Shown here: one piece after another, positions 25,741 to 35,206 of the stretch
Position numbering within the stretch: position 1 is the first letter of the stretch
How the letters are laid out: each line of letters begins with the position of its first letter
DNA from: Pseudovibrio sp. M1P-2-3
GTDB taxonomy: Bacteria; Pseudomonadota; Alphaproteobacteria; Rhizobiales; Stappiaceae
Direction of reading: 5' to 3'
Length of the DNA stretch: 64,000 bases
NCBI RefSeq assembly: GCF_031501865.1
Contig: NZ_JARRCW010000001.1
Coordinates: 1,001,001-1,065,000 of the forward strand
Notes under the pieces: model-generated
Seen by the model: only the letters and a program-made list of their open reading frames with translations
Database searches by the model: none
What the model was told of the DNA's origin: nothing
Position numbers and translations under genes: made by a program

Positions 25741-26805
25741 ATGTCACAAACTTCACTCCGCCTTGTTGAGAGCAATATGATGGACAAAACTAAAGCACTG
25801 GATGCAGCGCTTTCACAAATCGAGCGAGCCTTCGGTAAGGGCTCTATTATGCGTATGGGCCAAGGGCAGGCGGTGGAGATTCAATCCGTTTCAACCGGCT
25901 CGCTGGGGCTGGATATCGGCTTGGGCATAGGCGGTTTGCCAAAGGGGCGTATCGTTGAAGTTTACGGTCCTGAATCTTCCGGTAAAACAACGCTGGCCCT
26001 GCACACTGTTGCCGAGGCCCAAAAGGAAGGCGGCATTTGCGCCTTCATAGATGCCGAACACGCGCTTGATCCCATCTACGCCCGCAAGCTGGGTGTAAAT
26101 ATCGATGACCTGCTTATTTCGCAGCCCGATGCTGGGGAGCAGGCTCTGGAAATTGCTGATACGCTGGTGCGCTCCGGTGCCATTGATGTTCTGGTCATCG
26201 ATTCCGTTGCTGCCTTGACACCAAAAGCGGAGCTGGAAGGCGAAATGGGCGATAGCCTGCCAGGTCTTCAGGCGCGTTTGATGAGTCAGGCCCTTCGCAA
26301 GCTGACCGCATCTATTTCCAAGTCCAACACCATGGTGATCTTCATCAACCAGATCCGTATGAAGATCGGTGTCATGTTTGGATCGCCAGAAACCACAACA
26401 GGCGGTAACGCTCTCAAGTTCTATGCTTCCGTGCGTCTGGATATTCGCCGCATCGGTTCCATCAAGGACAAGGACGAGATCGTGGGCAACCAGACCCGCG
26501 TGAAGGTGGTGAAGAACAAGATGGCGCCTCCTTTCAAGCAGGTTGAGTTCGATATCATTTATGGTGAAGGCATCTCCAAGAATGGTGAGTTGCTGGATCT
26601 GGGCGTTAAAGGCGGTATCGTGGATAAATCCGGTGCCTGGTTCTCCTACAACAGCCAGCGCCTTGGGCAGGGCCGTGAGAACTCCAAGAACTTCTTGAAA
26701 GAAAACCCTGAGATCGCCGATGAAATTGAACTGGCAATCCGCCAGAATGCGGGGTTGATTGCTGAAGTGATCGCTGATCCGGAAAAAGGGCAGGAAAGCG
26801 AATAG
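25741..26805 (+). CDS. recA: Recombinase RecA
   Basis: A 354-residue RecA, the ATPase that forms filaments on single-stranded DNA, promotes strand exchange and triggers LexA cleavage. Walker A is GPESSGKT at residues 76-83. Other signatures are [13 protein letters not shown] (Walker B region), the L1/L2 DNA-binding loops ([15 protein letters not shown] and [19 protein letters not shown]) and [13 protein letters not shown]. The ATG at 25741 is preferred over an in-frame start at 25699, because [20 protein letters not shown] is a typical alphaproteobacterial N-terminus. It is preceded by a LexA box and followed by a strong terminator. Confidence 0.98.
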   Translation: MSQTSLRLVESNMMDKTKALDAALSQIERAFGKGSIMRMGQGQAVEIQSVSTGSLGLDIGLGIGGLPKGRIVEVYGPESSGKTTLALHTVAEAQKEGGICAFIDAEHALDPIYARKLGVNIDDLLISQPDAGEQALEIADTLVRSGAIDVLVIDSVAALTPKAELEGEMGDSLPGLQARLMSQALRKLTASISKSNTMVIFINQIRMKIGVMFGSPETTTGGNALKFYASVRLDIRRIGSIKDKDEIVGNQTRVKVVKNKMAPPFKQVEFDIIYGEGISKNGELLDLGVKGGIVDKSGAWFSYNSQRLGQGRENSKNFLKENPEIADEIELAIRQNAGLIAEVIADPEKGQESE

Positions 26806-26880
26806 CGCGTCCTTCATGGCTTGGGGCTGAATAAGGCTCCTTCGACGCTCTTAAGCTCTCATGCACTGAGTTTTATGTGA

Positions 26881-26913
26881 AGGGGCCAGCCCGTAAAGGA
26901 CTGGCCCTTTTTG
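26881..26913 (+). terminator. Terminator of recA
   Basis: The stem GGGCCAG/CTGGCCC with an 11-nt loop is followed by TTTTTG, 75 nt after the recA stop. Confidence 0.92.
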
Positions 26914-27194
26914 TATGCGCGTGTGTGGCTGGAATGGCACGCAGCCTTCCCTTAAAATGTGCAGGAGTGTTTTTGCTGTGTATCGCGCCGCTAAAACCTG
27001 TAAAGCCTACAGAAATTTACCGGTTCGGAGTAGTTTTAAACGGTTCCCTGTCCAAACACATGGACAGTCGCAGTCTTCATCGATAAAACACCGGATAACT
27101 ATTTAATGAACTTGGGTAGGCCAAGAGTAAGACTTCATGCCCCGAAGCCATTTTTACTTCGTGGTAAAATAGAACAAGACGGACAGCTGAACTT

Positions 27195-29852
27195 ATGAGC
27201 GGTGTGAACGAAATCCGGTCGACATTTCTCGACTACTTTAAGAAAAACGGCCATGAGGTCGTGCAGTCTAGCCCCTTAGTGCCTCGTAATGACCCTACGT
27301 TGATGTTCACCAATGCGGGTATGGTACCATTTAAAAACGTATTTACGGGTCTGGAAAAGCGCGACTATGTACGCGCCACTTCCTCCCAGAAGTGCGTGCG
27401 TGCAGGTGGCAAGCATAACGATCTGGACAATGTGGGCTACACGGCCCGCCACCACACCTTCTTTGAAATGCTGGGCAACTTCTCCTTCGGAGACTATTTC
27501 AAGGCAGATGCCATCGAGCTTGCTTGGAAGCTTTTGACGAAGGAATACGGAATTCCTGCGGAAAAGCTCCTTGTCACCGTGTATTCCGAGGATCAGGAAG
27601 CTTTTGATCTGTGGAAGAAAATCGGTGGTTTGAGCGATGACAAGATCATCCGCATCGCCACCTCCGACAACTTCTGGTCCATGGGCGACACAGGGCCTTG
27701 CGGTCCGTGCTCTGAAATTTTCTATGACCACGGTGAAAAGGTTTGGGGCGGCCCTCCAGGTTCTCCCGAGGAAGATGGGGACCGGTTTATCGAGATCTGG
27801 AACCTCGTATTCATGCAATATGAGCAGCTCGCCGATAAGCGTGTGGACCTGCCGCATCCCTCCATTGATACGGGAATGGGTCTGGAGCGCTTTGCAGCAA
27901 TTTTGCAAGGTTTGCACAACAACTACGAGATTGATCTGTTCCGGGCGTTGATCGGTTCCTCAGAAAACCTGACGGGCGTGGATGCAGAGGGCAAAGCTCT
28001 GGCAAGCCACCGGGTGATTGCAGATCATCTGCGCTCCACAGCGTTTTTGATTGCAGATGGAGTTCTGCCATCCAACGAAGGCCGTGGCTATGTGCTGCGC
28101 CGGATCATGCGCCGCGCCATGCGCCATGCGAACCTGCTGGGTGCCCGTGACCCGCTGATCTTTAAAATGGTGCCAACTCTGGTACGTGAAATGGGGCAGG
28201 CTTACCCTGAACTGGTTCGCGCCGAGCCTTTGATCACCGAAACATTGCAGCTGGAAGAAAAGCGCTTCATTAAAACACTTGAGCGCGGTCTAGGTCTTTT
28301 GGAAGATGCCACAGCCACGTTCGGTAAAGGGGATAGGCTGGACGGCGAGACAGCGTTTAAACTCTACGACACCTACGGCTTCCCGCTGGATCTGACGCAA
28401 GACGCTCTGCGCAGCCGTGAGATCACCGTGGATACCGATAGCTTTGAAAGCGCAATGGAGCGCCAGCGCGCCGATGCCCGTGCTGCATGGTCCGGTTCCG
28501 GTGAAGCGGCAACCGATGCTGTCTGGTTTGCCTTGAAAGAAAAGCTGGGTGCCACCGAGTTCCTTGGTTATGAAACCGAAAAAGTTGAAGGTGTTGTTCT
28601 TGGCCTCGTCAAAGACGGCGAAGAAGTCGACAGCCTGAATGCGGGCGATTCTGGTTTTGTGATTGTGAACCAGACACCGTTCTACGGCGAATCCGGTGGT
28701 CAGGTTGGCGATACCGGCATCATGTTTGCCGATGGGATCAAGCTTCAGGTTCTGGATACCTTGAAGAAAGCTGATGGCTTGTTTGTCCATCAGGTGGAAG
28801 TGGTTGAGGGAAGCGTAAAAGCTGATCTGGCGCTGGAGCTGGAAGTGGATAGCACACGGCGTACCGCCATTCGTTCCAACCACTCCGCCACACACCTTGT
28901 TCATGAGGCTCTGCGTGAAGTTCTTGGCACCCATGTGGCCCAGAAAGGCTCAATGGTATCACAAGAGCGCCTGCGTTTTGACTTCTCCCATCCAAAGCCG
29001 GTGGCAGATGAAGAAGCGGTGCGTATTGAAGCGCTTGCCAACACCATGGTTTTGCAAAACAGCCCAGTGGAAACCCGCTTGATGGCCGTTGATGATGCCA
29101 TCGAATCCGGTGCCATGGCCTTATTTGGCGAAAAATATGGCGACGAAGTGCGCGTGGTGTCCATGGGCACCGCCGTTGAGGGCGAAAAAGCTGGTAAAAC
29201 TTACTCAGTGGAGCTTTGTGGCGGTACTCATGTGCAGCGCACCGGTGATATCGGACTGGTGACAATCGTCTCCGAGGGGGCCGTTGCAGCAGGTGTGCGC
29301 CGTGTTGAAGCGCTCACCGGTCAGGCAGCCCGCGAGTATCTGGCGGAACAAGATGCCCGCATGCGTGAGACTGCAGGTATCTTGAAGACAAGCGCGGCAG
29401 ACGTTCCAGCCCGTGTAAGTGCCTTGCTGGACGAGCGCAAGAAACTTGAGCGTGAGCTGGCCGAAGCCAAGAAAAAGCTGGCCATGAGCGGCGGTGGCTC
29501 CGCAGAAAACACCGTGCGCGATGCAGGCAGCTTCAAATACATGGCCCGCGTGGTGGAAGGCATCAATCCAAAAGACCTGAAAGGTCTGGCAGATGAAGGC
29601 AAGACAGCTCTTGGCAGCGGAATTGTTACATTGATCAATGTGGCGGAAGAGGGCAAAGCCTCCATCGTCGTGGGTGTCACTTCCGACCTCACCGACAAAG
29701 TCACTGCTGTTGATCTGGTGCGCATCGGCTCTGCAGCCCTTGGCGGGCGCGGCGGCGGCGGACGTCCAGACATGGCACAGGCCGGCGGCACCGACGGCTC
29801 CAAAGCTAATGAGGCTCTGGACGCCATCGGCGAACACTTGGCAGCTCTTTAA
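27195..29852 (+). CDS. alaS: Alanine-tRNA ligase
   Basis: A full-length, 885-residue class II aminoacyl-tRNA synthetase that charges tRNA-Ala. The N-terminal catalytic core shows [13 protein letters not shown], the motif 1/2 region [14 protein letters not shown] and [17 protein letters not shown], and motif 3 [10 protein letters not shown]. The editing domain has the zinc site [11 protein letters not shown] (HxxxH) and CGGTH. The C-terminal C-Ala domain ends with a glycine-rich [16 protein letters not shown]. The gene is transcribed from its own region after the recA terminator; this recA-alaS order is common in alphaproteobacteria. Confidence 0.98.
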   Translation: MSGVNEIRSTFLDYFKKNGHEVVQSSPLVPRNDPTLMFTNAGMVPFKNVFTGLEKRDYVRATSSQKCVRAGGKHNDLDNVGYTARHHTFFEMLGNFSFGDYFKADAIELAWKLLTKEYGIPAEKLLVTVYSEDQEAFDLWKKIGGLSDDKIIRIATSDNFWSMGDTGPCGPCSEIFYDHGEKVWGGPPGSPEEDGDRFIEIWNLVFMQYEQLADKRVDLPHPSIDTGMGLERFAAILQGLHNNYEIDLFRALIGSSENLTGVDAEGKALASHRVIADHLRSTAFLIADGVLPSNEGRGYVLRRIMRRAMRHANLLGARDPLIFKMVPTLVREMGQAYPELVRAEPLITETLQLEEKRFIKTLERGLGLLEDATATFGKGDRLDGETAFKLYDTYGFPLDLTQDALRSREITVDTDSFESAMERQRADARAAWSGSGEAATDAVWFALKEKLGATEFLGYETEKVEGVVLGLVKDGEEVDSLNAGDSGFVIVNQTPFYGESGGQVGDTGIMFADGIKLQVLDTLKKADGLFVHQVEVVEGSVKADLALELEVDSTRRTAIRSNHSATHLVHEALREVLGTHVAQKGSMVSQERLRFDFSHPKPVADEEAVRIEALANTMVLQNSPVETRLMAVDDAIESGAMALFGEKYGDEVRVVSMGTAVEGEKAGKTYSVELCGGTHVQRTGDIGLVTIVSEGAVAAGVRRVEALTGQAAREYLAEQDARMRETAGILKTSAADVPARVSALLDERKKLERELAEAKKKLAMSGGGSAENTVRDAGSFKYMARVVEGINPKDLKGLADEGKTALGSGIVTLINVAEEGKASIVVGVTSDLTDKVTAVDLVRIGSAALGGRGGGGRPDMAQAGGTDGSKANEALDAIGEHLAAL

Positions 29853-29864
29853 TTGAAAAAATAA

Positions 29865-29891
29865 GGGGGAGGGGAAACCCTCCCTTTTTTA
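29865..29891 (+). terminator. Terminator of alaS
   Basis: The stem GGGAGGG/CCCTCCC with a GAAA tetraloop is followed by TTTTTT, 13 nt after the alaS stop. Confidence 0.93.
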
Positions 29892-29961
29892 TTGTCTGCT
29901 CTTAATTGTCACCTCACCTTACTCTGCTAGTTTCGGGAAGGTTTGGTGGATGAGCTGAGGC

Positions 29962-31134
29962 ATGCTGCAGACGGTAAAGTTAAAAGTCTTTCGCGCTTTG
30001 GATTCGGGAACAGCGAATAATCGCAGTGCCCGCATTGTTGATATTGTTCTGATCAGTCTGATTAGTTTGACTGTGGCGATGACGGTGCTTGCCACTAAGC
30101 AGAGTTTTTTCAAAGACCACCAGACGTTTATTGTCTGGTTCAGTATTGTCGCCAGTATCATTTTCCTGAGTGAATATGCATTGCGCCTATGGGTTTCTGA
30201 CCTGTACCCGCCGCTCAGGCAGCTCTCCCCTTGGAGGGCGCGACTTGATTATGCGCTTCAACCAATTGCAATCATCGATTTTCTGGCGGTTCTGCCATTT
30301 CTGCTCTCGCTTATATTGGATGAAGAGTCCTTGAAAGCCTTTGTTGTCCTGCGGCTCCTAAGGTTTTTCAAATTCGCCCGCTATTCCCCCGCCCTGCGCT
30401 CACTCCTCTCCGCAGTTCTGGTGGAGCGCAAGGCGATAGGGGCCAGCCTTCTGGTGATTTTAGGAACCATCCTGACAGCTGCAACCTTTATGTATCTCAC
30501 GGAAAGGGATGCGCAGCCGGACGCGCTGGGCTCTATTCCCGCTGCCATGTGGTGGGCCTTTTCTACTTTGACCACTGTTGGTTACGGGGATGTCATTCCC
30601 ATAACTCCACTGGGCAAAGTTATTGCAAGCCTTGTCATGCTTCTGGGGTACTGCCTGTTTGCGTTACCCGTGGGCATTGTGGGCACTGCTTTTGTGAGAG
30701 AGATTAACAGCCGGGACTTTGTCGTGAGCTGGAGCATGGTGGCAGAAGTTCCCCTGTTCCAAAAATTGTCACCGAGTGAGGTTGCGGACCTATGCCTGCT
30801 GCTTCATGCCCGCACCATACGTGAAGGTCATCGGATGCAAGATCTCTCACAAGTTGATGACAGGTTGTTCTTCATTGTCTCAGGCCGTGTCATCGCCACC
30901 ATTAATGGAAAGGAGTGTACCTTGGGAACAGGGGACTTCTTTGGAAACCTCCCTCTTGTGGAAAGCCAGAAGCCGACAAGGATTGTGGCAGAGGCGGAGG
31001 GAACTGTGCAGCTTCTGGTCCTGCAACTGGAAGACCTGCGCCGGTTTATGGACCGAAAGCCCAAAGTCGCCAAGAAAATTATCTACAAAGCGCGTCAGGA
31101 GTTCCGGCGTGAGAAAAGTCGGAATGAAAAATAG
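29962..31134 (+). CDS. Voltage-gated-type potassium channel with C-terminal cyclic-nucleotide-binding domain
   Basis: A 390-residue six-transmembrane ion channel. Segments S1-S4 lie within residues about 28-150, including an S4-like arginine-rich helix (LRLLRFFKFARYSPALR). The pore region contains the potassium selectivity filter TTVGYGD at residues 204-210, flanked by S5 and S6. Residues about 265-380 form a cyclic-nucleotide-binding domain (LFQKLSPSEVADLCLLLHAR, GDFFGNLPLV), though the canonical phosphate-binding Arg-Ala pair is not obvious, so ligand binding is uncertain. The layout is that of the Mesorhizobium MlotiK1 channel. It sits immediately upstream of the gas vesicle operon with a 297-bp gap. 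Confidence 0.92.
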   Translation: MLQTVKLKVFRALDSGTANNRSARIVDIVLISLISLTVAMTVLATKQSFFKDHQTFIVWFSIVASIIFLSEYALRLWVSDLYPPLRQLSPWRARLDYALQPIAIIDFLAVLPFLLSLILDEESLKAFVVLRLLRFFKFARYSPALRSLLSAVLVERKAIGASLLVILGTILTAATFMYLTERDAQPDALGSIPAAMWWAFSTLTTVGYGDVIPITPLGKVIASLVMLLGYCLFALPVGIVGTAFVREINSRDFVVSWSMVAEVPLFQKLSPSEVADLCLLLHARTIREGHRMQDLSQVDDRLFFIVSGRVIATINGKECTLGTGDFFGNLPLVESQKPTRIVAEAEGTVQLLVLQLEDLRRFMDRKPKVAKKIIYKARQEFRREKSRNEK

Positions 31135-31431
31135 TATTTTTGGATATCTATCGAAGTAATTTTAATTAATAAATGAATGTATGGTCATGATGCTAAGATT
31201 AATTATTATTATTTATATGTAGAAATTTGTATATGTTAATTGATATTCATATAAATCGTTATGAAGGAAAGCTTTTATAAAATTGTTGCATGATTTTATC
31301 TATAAGCAATTGCCTAACCAGTTGAATGGAATATCAGAATTCTTACCTATTATTGGATGTTGCTTGGAATTTATTCTGCTAACCTGTAGCTGCATAAAAC
31401 AAGAATAACCCCTCAACCACGGAGAAACTCC
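31135..31431. promoter_or_regulatory. AT-rich leader and presumed promoter region of the gas vesicle operon
   Basis: About 300 bp, extremely AT-rich from 31130 to 31310, between the potassium channel and gvpA. No terminator with a clear stem and T-tract is seen after the channel gene. I could not assign a confident sigma-70 or sigma-54 promoter. The region is where the promoter and any regulator site for the highly expressed gvpA should lie. Confidence 0.45.
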
Positions 31432-31647
31432 ATGGCAATTGAAAAAATGAACGCATCTAGCAGTCTTGCAGAAGTTATAGACCGGATTTTGGATAAGGGT
31501 ATTGTCGTTGATGCATGGGCACGTGTCTCTTTGGTTGGCATTGAATTGCTGGCAATCGAAGCACGCGTTGTTGTAGCAAGTGTCGACACTTATCTGAAGT
31601 ATGCCGAAGCTGTTGGCCTGACAGCTGGCGAGCAAACCGCAGCCTAA
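31432..31647 (+). CDS. gvpA: Gas vesicle structural protein GvpA
   Basis: A 71-residue protein that is the main shell subunit of gas vesicles, the hollow protein-walled organelles that give buoyancy. The core [40 protein letters not shown] and [13 protein letters not shown] is almost the family consensus: helix 1, two strands, helix 2. GGAGAA lies about 6 nt before the ATG. It is the first gene of a cluster of sixteen genes on one strand and is followed by a stable hairpin, as expected for a gene expressed far above its downstream neighbours. Confidence 0.97.
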   Translation: MAIEKMNASSSLAEVIDRILDKGIVVDAWARVSLVGIELLAIEARVVVASVDTYLKYAEAVGLTAGEQTAA

Positions 31648-31666
31648 CTGCCGGGGCTTGTTGTCC

Positions 31667-31694
31667 AGGCCGGCTTCGGAAACGGGGCCGGTCT
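31667..31694 (+). promoter_or_regulatory. Hairpin between gvpA and the GvpC-like gene
   Basis: The 8-bp stem AGGCCGGC (31667-31674)/GCCGGTCT (31687-31694) with a 12-nt loop lies 20 nt after the gvpA stop. There is no T-tract, so it is more likely an attenuator, processing site or 3' stabiliser of gvpA mRNA than a full terminator. Confidence 0.55.
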
Positions 31695-31767
31695 AACCCT
31701 ACAAGCAAGTAAGGGGATAGGGTCTCCCCGATGACCTCCCCGATGATCAAAGGTGTGAGGTAGCACA

Positions 31768-32232
31768 ATGAGTTTAACCGATCAGATGGCCCAGTTGGCC
31801 GAAGGCATCATCGCAACAAGAGCGCAGCGCCTACAAGATGTTGCAGCGATAAAGCCAAATAGGAAGAAGAAGTCTCAAAAAGACCGCAAGGATAGACAAG
31901 CGGCGATGAGTAGTCTTCAATCATCAATCTCGGCGGACCTTGGAGGAATTTTCGGGGAAGTCGAAATGATCCGAAAGAATACTGCGCAATCCATATCTCA
32001 GATCCAAAAAGAGCAGAAGAAAAACGCAAGTGAAAAGCGCAAGGAACTGCAAGATTTCAGATCTATTTTGGATGTTCAGGTTTCCTCAATGATAGGCGGC
32101 TTGAAGGCAGACCGTTTGGGGGCCAGAAAAGCCTGGCAGGCAACCGTACAACCTAATCATACTGGTGGTGCTGAAACCCCGAAGAAGAGCGCTTCCAAGA
32201 AAACAAGAGCTCAGACAAAGCCTAAAAAGTAG
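31768..32232 (+). CDS. GvpC-like gas vesicle-associated protein
   Basis: A 154-residue, strongly basic, all-helical protein; GAGG lies 8 nt before the ATG. The C-terminal 25 residues are a Lys/Ser/Thr-rich tail. The segment KNASEKRKELQDFRSILD and the one following it (VSSMIGGLKADRLGARKAW) resemble the 33-residue GvpC repeat of cyanobacteria (ARxxQAxxLxxF..L), and LAEGIIATRAQRLQ near the N-terminus looks like another degenerate copy. GvpC binds the outer surface and strengthens the vesicle. The position between gvpA and gvpN is where gvpC lies in cyanobacterial and Serratia clusters. The assignment combines weak sequence similarity with position. Confidence 0.6.
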   Translation: MSLTDQMAQLAEGIIATRAQRLQDVAAIKPNRKKKSQKDRKDRQAAMSSLQSSISADLGGIFGEVEMIRKNTAQSISQIQKEQKKNASEKRKELQDFRSILDVQVSSMIGGLKADRLGARKAWQATVQPNHTGGAETPKKSASKKTRAQTKPKK

Positions 32233-32285
32233 TTCTCCATGCTCTTTGTGAGCATAGCGAAAAGTAGAAATAAACTACGAAAACC

Positions 32286-32305
32286 GGTCCGCCCTATGGC
32301 GGGCC
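32286..32305 (+). promoter_or_regulatory. Hairpin in the GvpC-like/gvpN spacer
   Basis: The 8-bp stem GGTCCGCC/GGCGGGCC with a CTAT loop lies 54 nt after the GvpC-like stop and 65 nt before gvpN. There is no T-tract. It could stabilise or attenuate the transcript entering the accessory genes. Confidence 0.5.
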
Positions 32306-32370
32306 GCAGACTCTACCTAGACCACCATACGACTTCAAAAATTTAAGATCGGGCGAGAGGTACAATCAAT

Positions 32371-33417
32371 ATGTCGGCAGTTTTGGGATCAAACCATTTT
32401 CAGGGCGTTACAACTTTGACGCCGCAGGCTCGGGCAGATTTCGTTGAAACCGAAAGTGTGAAATCCCTAACCAAGCGAGCTCTTGCCTATCTCAGAGCAG
32501 GATACTCCGTCCACTTTCGCGGGCCTGCTGGAACAGGAAAAACCACTCTTGCTTTGCATACAGCATCCCTACTAAGCCGCCCGGCGGTGATGATTACCGG
32601 TGATGAGGAGATGGTGACCTCCAATCTGGTCGGGGCAGAGCACGGGTATAGTTACCGTCAGGTGGTGGACCGCTACATTCACTCGGTCAAAAAGGTTGAA
32701 GTTGCCGCAGACAAACGGTGGGCCGACCATAGGCTGACCACAGCCTGCCGCGAAGGATACACTCTTATCTATGACGAGTTCACCCGCTCTCGGGCAGAAG
32801 CCAACAATGTCCTGCTGGGTGTCTTGGAAGAGGGGCTTTTGGTCTTGCCCGCACAAAATCAGGACGAACCTTATATCAAAGTCCATCCAGATTTTCGTGC
32901 AATCTTCACCAGCAATCCGCAGGAGTATGCGGGGGTTCATGAATCCCAAGATGCTTTAGGCGACCGTATTGTCACCATTGATGTGGGGCATGCCGATCTG
33001 GATCTGGAAGTGAGTGTGGCCGCTGCCCGCTCTGGCCTTGAGCGTTCTAAAGTCTCACAGATTGTGGGTATGGTGCGTGATTTTCGTGAAACAGGCGAAT
33101 ATGATCAAACCCCCACTTTGCGGGCCAGCATCACCATTTGCAAAGTGGCCGCGCAGGAAAACATCAGTCCCACCATAGATGACCCGTACTTCGTGCAGAT
33201 TTGTCTCGATGTCTTGGGTGCCAAATCGGTCTTTATCGGGCGGGCCGATGATAAACGCCTGCAACAGCAAAAACTTCTGACCAGCCTTATTCAGCACCAC
33301 TGCCCGCCGTTACCACCAACCACTTCCAAACCAAAGTCCGGTGGCAGGAAAAGCAAATCCAAACCCGCTGAGATGAAGGTATTGCGAAAGGACGGCCCCC
33401 ATGCCCAAGGCGAATAA
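32371..33417 (+). CDS. gvpN: Gas vesicle AAA+ ATPase GvpN
   Basis: A 348-residue MoxR-like AAA+ ATPase required for efficient gas vesicle growth. Walker A is GPAGTGKT at residues 51-58, Walker B is LIYDEFTRS, sensor 1 is FRAIFTSNPQEYAGVH, and the AAA lid follows (YDQTPTLRASITICKVA). PAVMITGDEEMVTSNLVGAEHGY and RWADHRLTTACREGYTLIYDE are GvpN family signatures. A Lys/Ser-rich tail occupies the last 40 residues. The 3' end overlaps the next gene by 17 bp, indicating translational coupling. Confidence 0.95.
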   Translation: MSAVLGSNHFQGVTTLTPQARADFVETESVKSLTKRALAYLRAGYSVHFRGPAGTGKTTLALHTASLLSRPAVMITGDEEMVTSNLVGAEHGYSYRQVVDRYIHSVKKVEVAADKRWADHRLTTACREGYTLIYDEFTRSRAEANNVLLGVLEEGLLVLPAQNQDEPYIKVHPDFRAIFTSNPQEYAGVHESQDALGDRIVTIDVGHADLDLEVSVAAARSGLERSKVSQIVGMVRDFRETGEYDQTPTLRASITICKVAAQENISPTIDDPYFVQICLDVLGAKSVFIGRADDKRLQQQKLLTSLIQHHCPPLPPTTSKPKSGGRKSKSKPAEMKVLRKDGPHAQGE

Positions 33418-33760
33418 AAAACTGCAAAGTGCTCTGCGCAATGTTTCAACCTTGCAAACGCTGAACCGTGAGTGCCTTTCAGGAGAGCGTCACCACCTTG
33501 TGAGCCGTTTTTCGCAACTGGAGAACGAACGCGCCCGGCTGGAACGTGAATGTGAAATGTGGACCATGCGCGTGAAGGCTACCGAAGAAAAGCTCACCAA
33601 GGTCCGCACCCAGATTGATGATCTGCAACAACTCATTATGGAGCAACCGGTCAAGGTACCAGCTGCCCGCAAAGCAAAGGCACAGCATCGGCCACAAGCC
33701 AGTACAGAGGCGGCGGGAAAGGCTCGTCCGCCATCGCACAGTTTTCATCTCGATTACTGA
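33401..33760 (+). CDS. Small coiled-coil gas vesicle protein, GvpV-like
   Basis: A 119-residue hydrophilic protein with a continuous coiled coil over residues about 10-82 (SRFSQLENERARLERECEMW, RVKATEEKLTKVRTQIDDLQ) and a basic, Pro/Ala-rich tail. The pattern LxxLExERxRLExExxxW and the place directly after gvpN match what I recall of GvpV from other proteobacterial clusters. The function of GvpV is not established. The start overlaps the end of gvpN by 17 bp. Confidence 0.6.
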   Translation: MPKANKKLQSALRNVSTLQTLNRECLSGERHHLVSRFSQLENERARLERECEMWTMRVKATEEKLTKVRTQIDDLQQLIMEQPVKVPAARKAKAQHRPQASTEAAGKARPPSHSFHLDY

Positions 33761-33835
33761 TGCACCGGCTGGAATGGGTTGAGAAAGACAGATCCGCATA
33801 AAGCCAACTCCACCGCTCAAGAAGGAAAGCTTGCA

Positions 33836-34390
33836 ATGACGAAGAAAAAGACAACAGACCAAAGCGGATCAGCGGACAAGGGCGTCAGGTTTGGCGAGGG
33901 CGCGGTTGATATGGACTTTGGCGGATTGTTCAAGGGCCTTGGCAATATGATCGATCTGGTCGGTAAGCTTGCAGAAGCTGGTGAAAAGCAAAAATCCGGT
34001 CAGGGTGAGTTTAAGGTCAAAGGATTGGGCGATCAGGCAAAGGGCGTTTACGGCTTCAGCATTCGCTCAGGTCTGGGTGGCCAGAGCGCAAAAGTCGAAC
34101 CGTTTGGCAATGTTTATTCAAGCGATGACGGCGTGGAAGTGAACGACGTCCGCGAGCCGCTTGTTGATGTGTTTGATGAAGGGGATGAGTTTGTCATAAC
34201 CGCCGAGTTACCGGGCGTAAAAAAAGCAGATATCACCACCACCTTCAAGGGGGATCAGCTCACAATAAAAACCTCTGGAGGACGGCAATACGTAAAGGAA
34301 ATTGAGCTACCTTCCAAGGTGAAATCCAAAACCCTTAAGCAGTCCTACAACAACGGTGTGCTGGAATTACGCGTGAACAAAGCCAAATAG
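33836..34390 (+). CDS. Hsp20/alpha-crystallin-type gas vesicle protein (GvpH-like)
   Basis: A 184-residue protein whose C-terminal 90 residues form a small-heat-shock-protein domain (REPLVDVFDEGDEFVITAELPGV, KKADITTTFKGDQLTIKTSG, SYNNGVLELRVNK). Residues 1-30 are polar, and residues 30-60 contain GGLFKGLGNMIDLVGKLAEAG, a segment I recall from GvpH proteins. The ATG at 33836 is preferred over an in-frame TTG at 33779, because AAGGAAAG stands 9 nt upstream. GvpH-like proteins are thought to act as chaperones during assembly. The domain lacks the C-terminal IxI motif usual for oligomerisation. Confidence 0.85.
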   Translation: MTKKKTTDQSGSADKGVRFGEGAVDMDFGGLFKGLGNMIDLVGKLAEAGEKQKSGQGEFKVKGLGDQAKGVYGFSIRSGLGGQSAKVEPFGNVYSSDDGVEVNDVREPLVDVFDEGDEFVITAELPGVKKADITTTFKGDQLTIKTSGGRQYVKEIELPSKVKSKTLKQSYNNGVLELRVNKAK

Positions 34391-34423
34391 CCCGTACCGC
34401 GGGAACTAAAGGAACGAAACGAT

Positions 34424-35206
34424 ATGAGTGCGACGGAGCATGAAAACGGCAAATATCTTTATGCTATTATCAACTGTCCGGAAGCACGAGAGTTTAAGGA
34501 GCGTGGCATTGGTGAGCGCAGCGATCCGGTTTACACCATCAATAAGGGCCGCATTGCCGCGTTGGTGAGTGACTCTCCCGTTGTCGAGTACGACAATAGC
34601 CGGCGCAACATGATGGCGCACACTTTGGTGCTCGAAGAGGCGATGGAAGAGTTTGACCTTCTTCCGGTGCGCTTTGGCACAATTGCCCCAGAGGCAGATT
34701 CCATTTGCGAGCGGCTTTTGGAACGGCGCTATGAAGAGTTCTCTCAGTTACTTGGACAAATGCATGGGCGGGTGGAACTGGGCCTGAAGGCGTTTTGGTA
34801 TAAGGATGTGGTTTTTGATGAAGTGATTCAGGAAAACCCGAGTATCCGTGAGCTACGGGATTCTCTGGCAGGCAAGTCCCCAACAGAGAGCCATTTTGAT
34901 CGTATCCGGCTTGGCGAAGCCGTTGAGAAAGCCCTGACAGAGAAGCGCAGGGTTGACGAAGAAACCATCTTGTCCCGCATTCGCCCCCATGTTCGAAAAA
35001 CCAGAAGCAACAAGATTATCAGCGAGAGAATGGTGCTTAATGCTGCCTTTCTCGTGGACCGTGACAAGGAAAAGGATGTCGACCTTGAAGTCCAGAAACT
35101 CGATGAGGAGTTCGGGACGCGCTTGATGTTCAAATACGTAGGCCCCGTCGCACCCTATAATTTTGTCAATATTGTCGTTGATTGGAAGGCGCAGGGGTCA
35201 GCATGA
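34424..35206 (+). CDS. gvpF: GvpF/GvpL family gas vesicle protein (copy 1)
   Basis: A 260-residue accessory protein. It starts with the family strand GKYLYAIINC and has the signatures NMMAHTLVLEEAMEEFDLLPVRFGTIA, LERRYEEFSQLLGQMHGRVELGLKAFW, MVLNAAFLVDRD and the end KYVGPVAPYNFVNIVV. This is the most canonical of the four GvpF/L copies in the cluster. GvpF-type proteins bind GvpA and are minor components needed early in assembly. The stop overlaps the gvpG start as ATGA. Confidence 0.95.
   Translation: MSATEHENGKYLYAIINCPEAREFKERGIGERSDPVYTINKGRIAALVSDSPVVEYDNSRRNMMAHTLVLEEAMEEFDLLPVRFGTIAPEADSICERLLERRYEEFSQLLGQMHGRVELGLKAFWYKDVVFDEVIQENPSIRELRDSLAGKSPTESHFDRIRLGEAVEKALTEKRRVDEETILSRIRPHVRKTRSNKIISERMVLNAAFLVDRDKEKDVDLEVQKLDEEFGTRLMFKYVGPVAPYNFVNIVVDWKAQGSA

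Noticed and set aside
25891-26817. 308-residue open frame on the minus strand
   Set aside because: It is fully antisense to recA.
31340-31431. Possible sigma-54 promoter before gvpA
   Set aside because: GG and GC dinucleotides occur at roughly the right places, but the TGGCAC-N5-TTGC core is not matched well enough.
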